Positions 6,413 through 8,409 of a stretch of DNA of 8,409 nt are shown piece by piece (the stretch's first letter is position 1; each line of letters starts with the position of its first letter). The position numbers and the translations under genes were made by a program. The stretch spans positions 1-8,409 of the forward strand of contig CALFYB010000038.1 in assembly GCA_937952995.1 (NCBI GenBank), given 5' to 3'. The notes under the pieces were generated by a model. That model saw only the letters and a program-made list of their open reading frames with translations, did not search any database and was not told the DNA's origin. This DNA is from an uncultured Caulobacteraceae bacterium. GTDB taxonomy: Bacteria > Pseudomonadota > Alphaproteobacteria > Caulobacterales > Caulobacteraceae.

Positions 6413-6418
6413 CCTCCC
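6413..6418 (-). promoter_or_regulatory. Ribosome site fixing the argD GTG start
   Basis: On the minus strand GGGAGG precedes GTG (6403-6405) by 7 bases. This is a near-ideal Shine-Dalgarno site, and it overlaps the only in-frame upstream start candidate, TTG at 6418-6420. It therefore decides for the shorter 405-residue ArgD. Confidence 0.75.
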
Positions 6419-6525
6419 AAATGCGAACGTCCCCGGCGGTGAACCGAGGACTGGAAGACTATGGCTTGTCGCGATGGAACGGCCCTCTGTCAATCTCAGG
6501 ACTGTCGCAAAGGCCCATTTCGGTC

Positions 6526-6555
6526 GCGATTGTCGCCCTGAAGCGACAAAATCGC
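6526..6555 (-). terminator. Hairpin after the ABC permease
   Basis: GCGAT-TGTCGC (6526-6536) pairs with GCGACA-AA-ATCGC (6543-6555): 11 bp with a 2-base bulge and a 6-base loop. On the minus strand it starts 6 bases after the permease stop. No clean T-run follows, so it may be a weak terminator or a 3'-end protector that leaves some read-through into argD. Confidence 0.45.
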
Positions 6556-6561
6556 CGCAAC

Positions 6562-7380
6562 TTAGCTTTTCAGGCGATAGCCGATAGTGAACAGACGCCA
6601 GCAGACGAGGGTCAAGACAACCACAATGCCAGAAGTCACGGCCACACCGGTGCCGACCGATCCATCCGCCTGGCCGATAAAGCCATAGCGGAAGCCATCG
6701 ATCAGATAGAAGAACGGGTTGAAATGCGAGGCTGACCGGAACGGCTCTGGCAAGCGATCAACCAGATAGAAGGTCCCGGACAGGAACGTCATCGGCATGA
6801 TGATAAAGTTGGTCACCGCTGCGAGGTGATCGAACTTTTCTGACCAGAGACCGGCAATGATACCGACCAGACCTAAGATCAGCGCTGCAGCCACCGCGAA
6901 ATAGACCACGGCCCACAGGTGGGCGATGTTCCAATGGGCAAAGGGCGTGACGGCCACGGCTGTGACAAAGCCGACAAAGACACCGCGCGTTGCGGCCCCA
7001 AGACCAAATCCTGCCAAAAGCTCAATCGGGGCCAAGGGCGGCGTCAGGAAGTCTGGGGTCAGGCCCATGATCTTGGCTTGGATCAGGCTGGACGAGGCAT
7101 TGGCGAACGAATTGTTCAAGATCGCCATCATGATCAGGCCCGGCGCCACGAACTGGGCATAGGGTGTTCCATGGATCGGCGGGCTGGCCCCGCGCATGGC
7201 GACGACGAAGATCAGCATATAGAGCAGGGTCGTGACCACAGGCGCTGCCACGGTCTGCATGCCCACCTTCCAGAAGCGCCGCACCTCGCGGGCATAGAGG
7301 GTGTACATGCCGCGCCAATTGACGCCGTTATAGTCACGGGGTGCTGGCGGGATAACGGGAGAGCGCGCGAGATCGGTCAT
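6562..7380 (-). CDS. ABC-2 type transporter permease (YadH-like)
   Basis: A 272-residue membrane protein of the ABC-2 permease family (YadH/multidrug or polysaccharide export type). An arginine-rich stretch just before the first span (REVRRFWK, 31-38) and about six hydrophobic segments near 43-63, 73-93, 121-143, 152-178, 186-206 and 246-264 fit the family, as does PMTFLSGTFY at 196-205. It would pair as a dimer with an ABC ATPase in the inner membrane. No ATPase gene lies on either side within the window, so the partner must be elsewhere. The ATG at 7378-7380 has AAGGA only one base upstream, which is too close for a normal ribosome site; Met25 has none. It lies between gcrA and argD, divergent from gcrA. 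The cargo cannot be predicted. Confidence 0.88.
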   Translation of the reverse strand: MTDLARSPVIPPAPRDYNGVNWRGMYTLYAREVRRFWKVGMQTVAAPVVTTLLYMLIFVVAMRGASPPIHGTPYAQFVAPGLIMMAILNNSFANASSSLIQAKIMGLTPDFLTPPLAPIELLAGFGLGAATRGVFVGFVTAVAVTPFAHWNIAHLWAVVYFAVAAALILGLVGIIAGLWSEKFDHLAAVTNFIIMPMTFLSGTFYLVDRLPEPFRSASHFNPFFYLIDGFRYGFIGQADGSVGTGVAVTSGIVVVLTLVCWRLFTIGYRLKS

Positions 7381-7636
7381 GTCCTTGGTGTGCCCCGATT
7401 GCGCAGATTTCGCAAGTTGCCAACGAACGGGAATTTAATCCCGAGATTCGGCACCCTCTATATGTTGATCCTGTGGACAGACGCACGGGCGCCTATTGTG
7501 TCCCTTAATCTTTCGTTTACGATATCTGGTAGTGCAGCCCCTCATGGGGGCAAGGGCGTACACAAGATTTAGTTTCAGCGTTCCGAACCCGGCGGGGGTG
7601 GGCGAAGCTGATAGAACCCAGGTGGGCGGAGGCAAT
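7381..7636. promoter_or_regulatory. gcrA/permease divergent control region
   Basis: A 256-bp spacer with signs of cell-cycle control. TTAA-N7-TTTA at 7505-7519 differs by one base from the CtrA box TTAA-N7-TTAA. TGTGGACAG at 7472-7480 matches the DnaA box (reverse reading) at 7 of 9 positions. GATTC at 7445-7449 is a GANTC site for CcrM methylation. In Caulobacter crescentus gcrA is activated by DnaA and repressed by CtrA. A small hairpin (GCCCC 7537-7541 with GGGGC 7547-7551) lies in the probable leader. GGAGG at 7628-7632 is the ribosome site of gcrA. Confidence 0.5.
7505..7519 (+). promoter_or_regulatory. Near-consensus CtrA box
   Basis: TTAA, seven bases, then TTTA: one mismatch from the full CtrA recognition sequence. 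It ends 117 bases before the gcrA ATG. Position and known repression of gcrA by CtrA in Caulobacter make it a good candidate, though short AT-rich matches can occur by chance. Confidence 0.45.
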
Positions 7637-8158
7637 ATGAGCTGGACTGATGAACGAGTCGAATTGCTGAAGAAACTCTGGCTGGATGGTCTGAGCGCAA
7701 GCCAGATCGCAAAGCAATTGGGTGGCGTGACCCGCAATGCCGTGATTGGCAAGGTTCACCGTCTGGGCCTATCGGGCCGCGCGGCTCCCTCGCAACCTGC
7801 TCGTACCGTGTTCAAGGCCCCGCGCCCCGCACGCCCTGCGGCAGCCGCACCCGCAGCGCCCGTTCGTCGCGCTGAGCCCGTGTCGCAGCCCATCACAGCC
7901 GCCGCTCCGGCTCCGAGCTACAGCGCCCCGGCGATCTATAATGAAGAGCCAGGCTCAGCCACGGTGCTGACCCTCGGCGCGCATATGTGCAAATGGCCGA
8001 TTGGCGATCCTGCAACGGACAGCTTCAGTTTCTGCGGTCGTCGCTCGTCTGAAGGCCCCTATTGCGGCGAACATGCCCGGGTGGCCTACCAGCCCCAGCA
8101 AAAGAAGGTCCGCAACGGTCCTTCCGAACTGGCACGGTCGCTGCGTCGGTATATTTAG
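7637..8158 (+). CDS. gcrA: GcrA cell-cycle regulator
   Basis: A complete 173-residue GcrA, the same length I recall for Caulobacter crescentus GcrA. It binds sigma-70 RNA polymerase and aids transcription at promoters with methylated GANTC sites, driving S-phase genes including ctrA. The N-terminal DNA-binding helix-turn-helix domain (about 1-48) begins MSWTDERVELLKKLW and contains TRNAVIGKVHRLGLSGR (32-48). An Ala/Pro-rich linker spans about 52-100. The C-terminal sigma-interaction domain (about 107-173) shows CKWPIGDP (118-125), FCGRR (132-136) and PYCGEHARVAY (141-151), with Cys118, Cys133, Cys143 and His146 conserved. The ATG at 7637 is preceded by GGAGG four bases upstream; the longer frame from TTG at 7496 has no family similarity. 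It is divergent from the permease and close to argD. Confidence 0.96.
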   Translation: MSWTDERVELLKKLWLDGLSASQIAKQLGGVTRNAVIGKVHRLGLSGRAAPSQPARTVFKAPRPARPAAAAPAAPVRRAEPVSQPITAAAPAPSYSAPAIYNEEPGSATVLTLGAHMCKWPIGDPATDSFSFCGRRSSEGPYCGEHARVAYQPQQKKVRNGPSELARSLRRYI

Positions 8159-8170
8159 GTTTAGAAGGTT

Positions 8171-8193
8171 GGGGGTGGGGCAACCCGTCCCTC
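8171..8193 (+). terminator. Weak terminator-like hairpin after gcrA
   Basis: GGGGGTGGG (8171-8179) can fold back on CCCGTCCCTC (8184-8193) around a GCAA loop, with a small internal mismatch, 12 bases after the gcrA stop. A T-rich stretch (TCTCAATCTTACTTAT) follows. An alternative pairing is GGTTG (8167-8171) with CAACC (8181-8185). Fit to a factor-independent terminator is fair, not strong. Confidence 0.4.
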
Positions 8194-8250
8194 TCAATCT
8201 TACTTATGCTGAGCCTGTCGACGCGCCAATAAATGGCAAGCTAGCAAATC

Positions 8251-8342
8251 CCGAGTTCCCCGCGCAGGCGGGGACCCAGAGGCTTCTAGAACGGAACGGT
8301 AGTTGGCCCTCGTCTAGATCCCCGCCTTCGCGGGGAACTCGG
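8251..8342. repeat. REP/MITE-like inverted element
   Basis: Two 29-bp arms (8251-8279 and 8314-8342) match in inverse orientation at 26 of 29 positions, around a 34-base centre. Each arm holds its own perfect hairpin: TCCCCGC-gcag-GCGGGGA (8257-8274) and TCCCCGC-cttc-GCGGGGA (8319-8336). This resembles paired REP elements (BIME-like) common between genes in GC-rich alphaproteobacteria. TCTAGA occurs at 8285-8290 and 8313-8318. No coding capacity is seen. Confidence 0.6.
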
Positions 8343-8351
8343 CGGGGCTTA

Positions 8352-8406
8352 AGGGGATCAAGACCCCCTACCCCGGCTTCGCCGGTACTTCCCCCAGAGA
8401 GGGAAG
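8352..8406. repeat. Cluster of hairpins, start of a palindromic intergenic repeat
   Basis: Three short dyads follow in a row: AGGGG/CCCCT (8352-8356 with 8365-8369), CCGGC-ttc-GCCGG (8373-8385) and CTTCCC/GGGAAG (8388-8393 with 8401-8406). The motif with CCCCCAGAG and flanking complementary G-runs recalls intergenic repeats seen in Caulobacterales and Sphingomonadales. The element probably goes on beyond the window. Confidence 0.4.
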
Positions 8407-8409
8407 ATT

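Noticed and set aside
6406..6420. ArgD start at the TTG at 6418-6420
   Set aside because: The TTG overlaps the strong GGGAGG site that is well spaced for GTG at 6403-6405.
6919..7572. 217-residue open frame on + over the permease and the gcrA control region
   Set aside because: Antisense to membrane segments of the permease and then through regulatory DNA; no domain seen.
7496..7636. N-terminal extension of GcrA from a TTG at 7496
   Set aside because: The extension has no GcrA similarity and crosses the CtrA-like box; GGAGG and ATG at 7637 give the standard 173-residue protein.
8159..8409. CRISPR array in the repeat-rich right end
   Set aside because: The repeats are inverted pairs of different lengths with no regular direct repeats or even spacers.

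Overview
The window looks like alphaproteobacterial chromosome, most likely Caulobacterales or a close relative. The best evidence is a complete gcrA gene (the cell-cycle regulator that works with GANTC methylation), next to the argD-argF-hslO run that I recall as common near gcrA in alphaproteobacteria. High GC, strong GC bias at third codon positions, and GC-rich inverted repeats after gcrA fit this. Genus cannot be fixed from the sequence alone.

Left edge (1-476): the 3' end of an HpcH/HpaI-type aldolase on +, with much lower third-position GC than the rest. It is followed by a non-coding stretch with three perfect dyad symmetries and a 12-codon remnant that reads exactly like the C-terminus of alphaproteobacterial DapD. 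This part looks like a recombination scar, a transferred piece or an assembly join.

Accessory part (496-3138): a CYP153-type cytochrome P450 (terminal alkane/fatty-acid hydroxylase family) on -, and a class C beta-lactamase-fold serine hydrolase on +. The two are divergent and share a 168-bp spacer with two palindromes that could be operators. The P450's ferredoxin and reductase partners are not in the window. A UUCG-loop hairpin at 3146-3163 separates the hydrolase from the convergent hslO.

Core part (3187-8158): on -, an ABC-2 permease, then argD, argF and hslO; on +, gcrA, divergent from the permease. ArgD and ArgF make consecutive intermediates of arginine synthesis; hslO encodes the redox-switched chaperone Hsp33. 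Each junction on this strand carries a strong hairpin. The 256-bp spacer before gcrA holds a near-consensus CtrA box, a weak DnaA-like box and one GANTC site, in line with known cell-cycle control of gcrA.

Right edge (8159-8409): no gene. It holds a weak terminator-like hairpin, a 92-bp REP/MITE-like inverted element, and the start of another palindromic repeat that runs off the window.

I see no clear new defence, mobile or biosynthetic system. The most useful leads are the scar at the left edge, the paired palindromes between P450 and hydrolase, the hairpins at the arg-hslO junctions and the compact inverted element after gcrA. The large open frames antisense to the P450, hydrolase, hslO, argF, argD and permease are shadows of GC-rich coding DNA.
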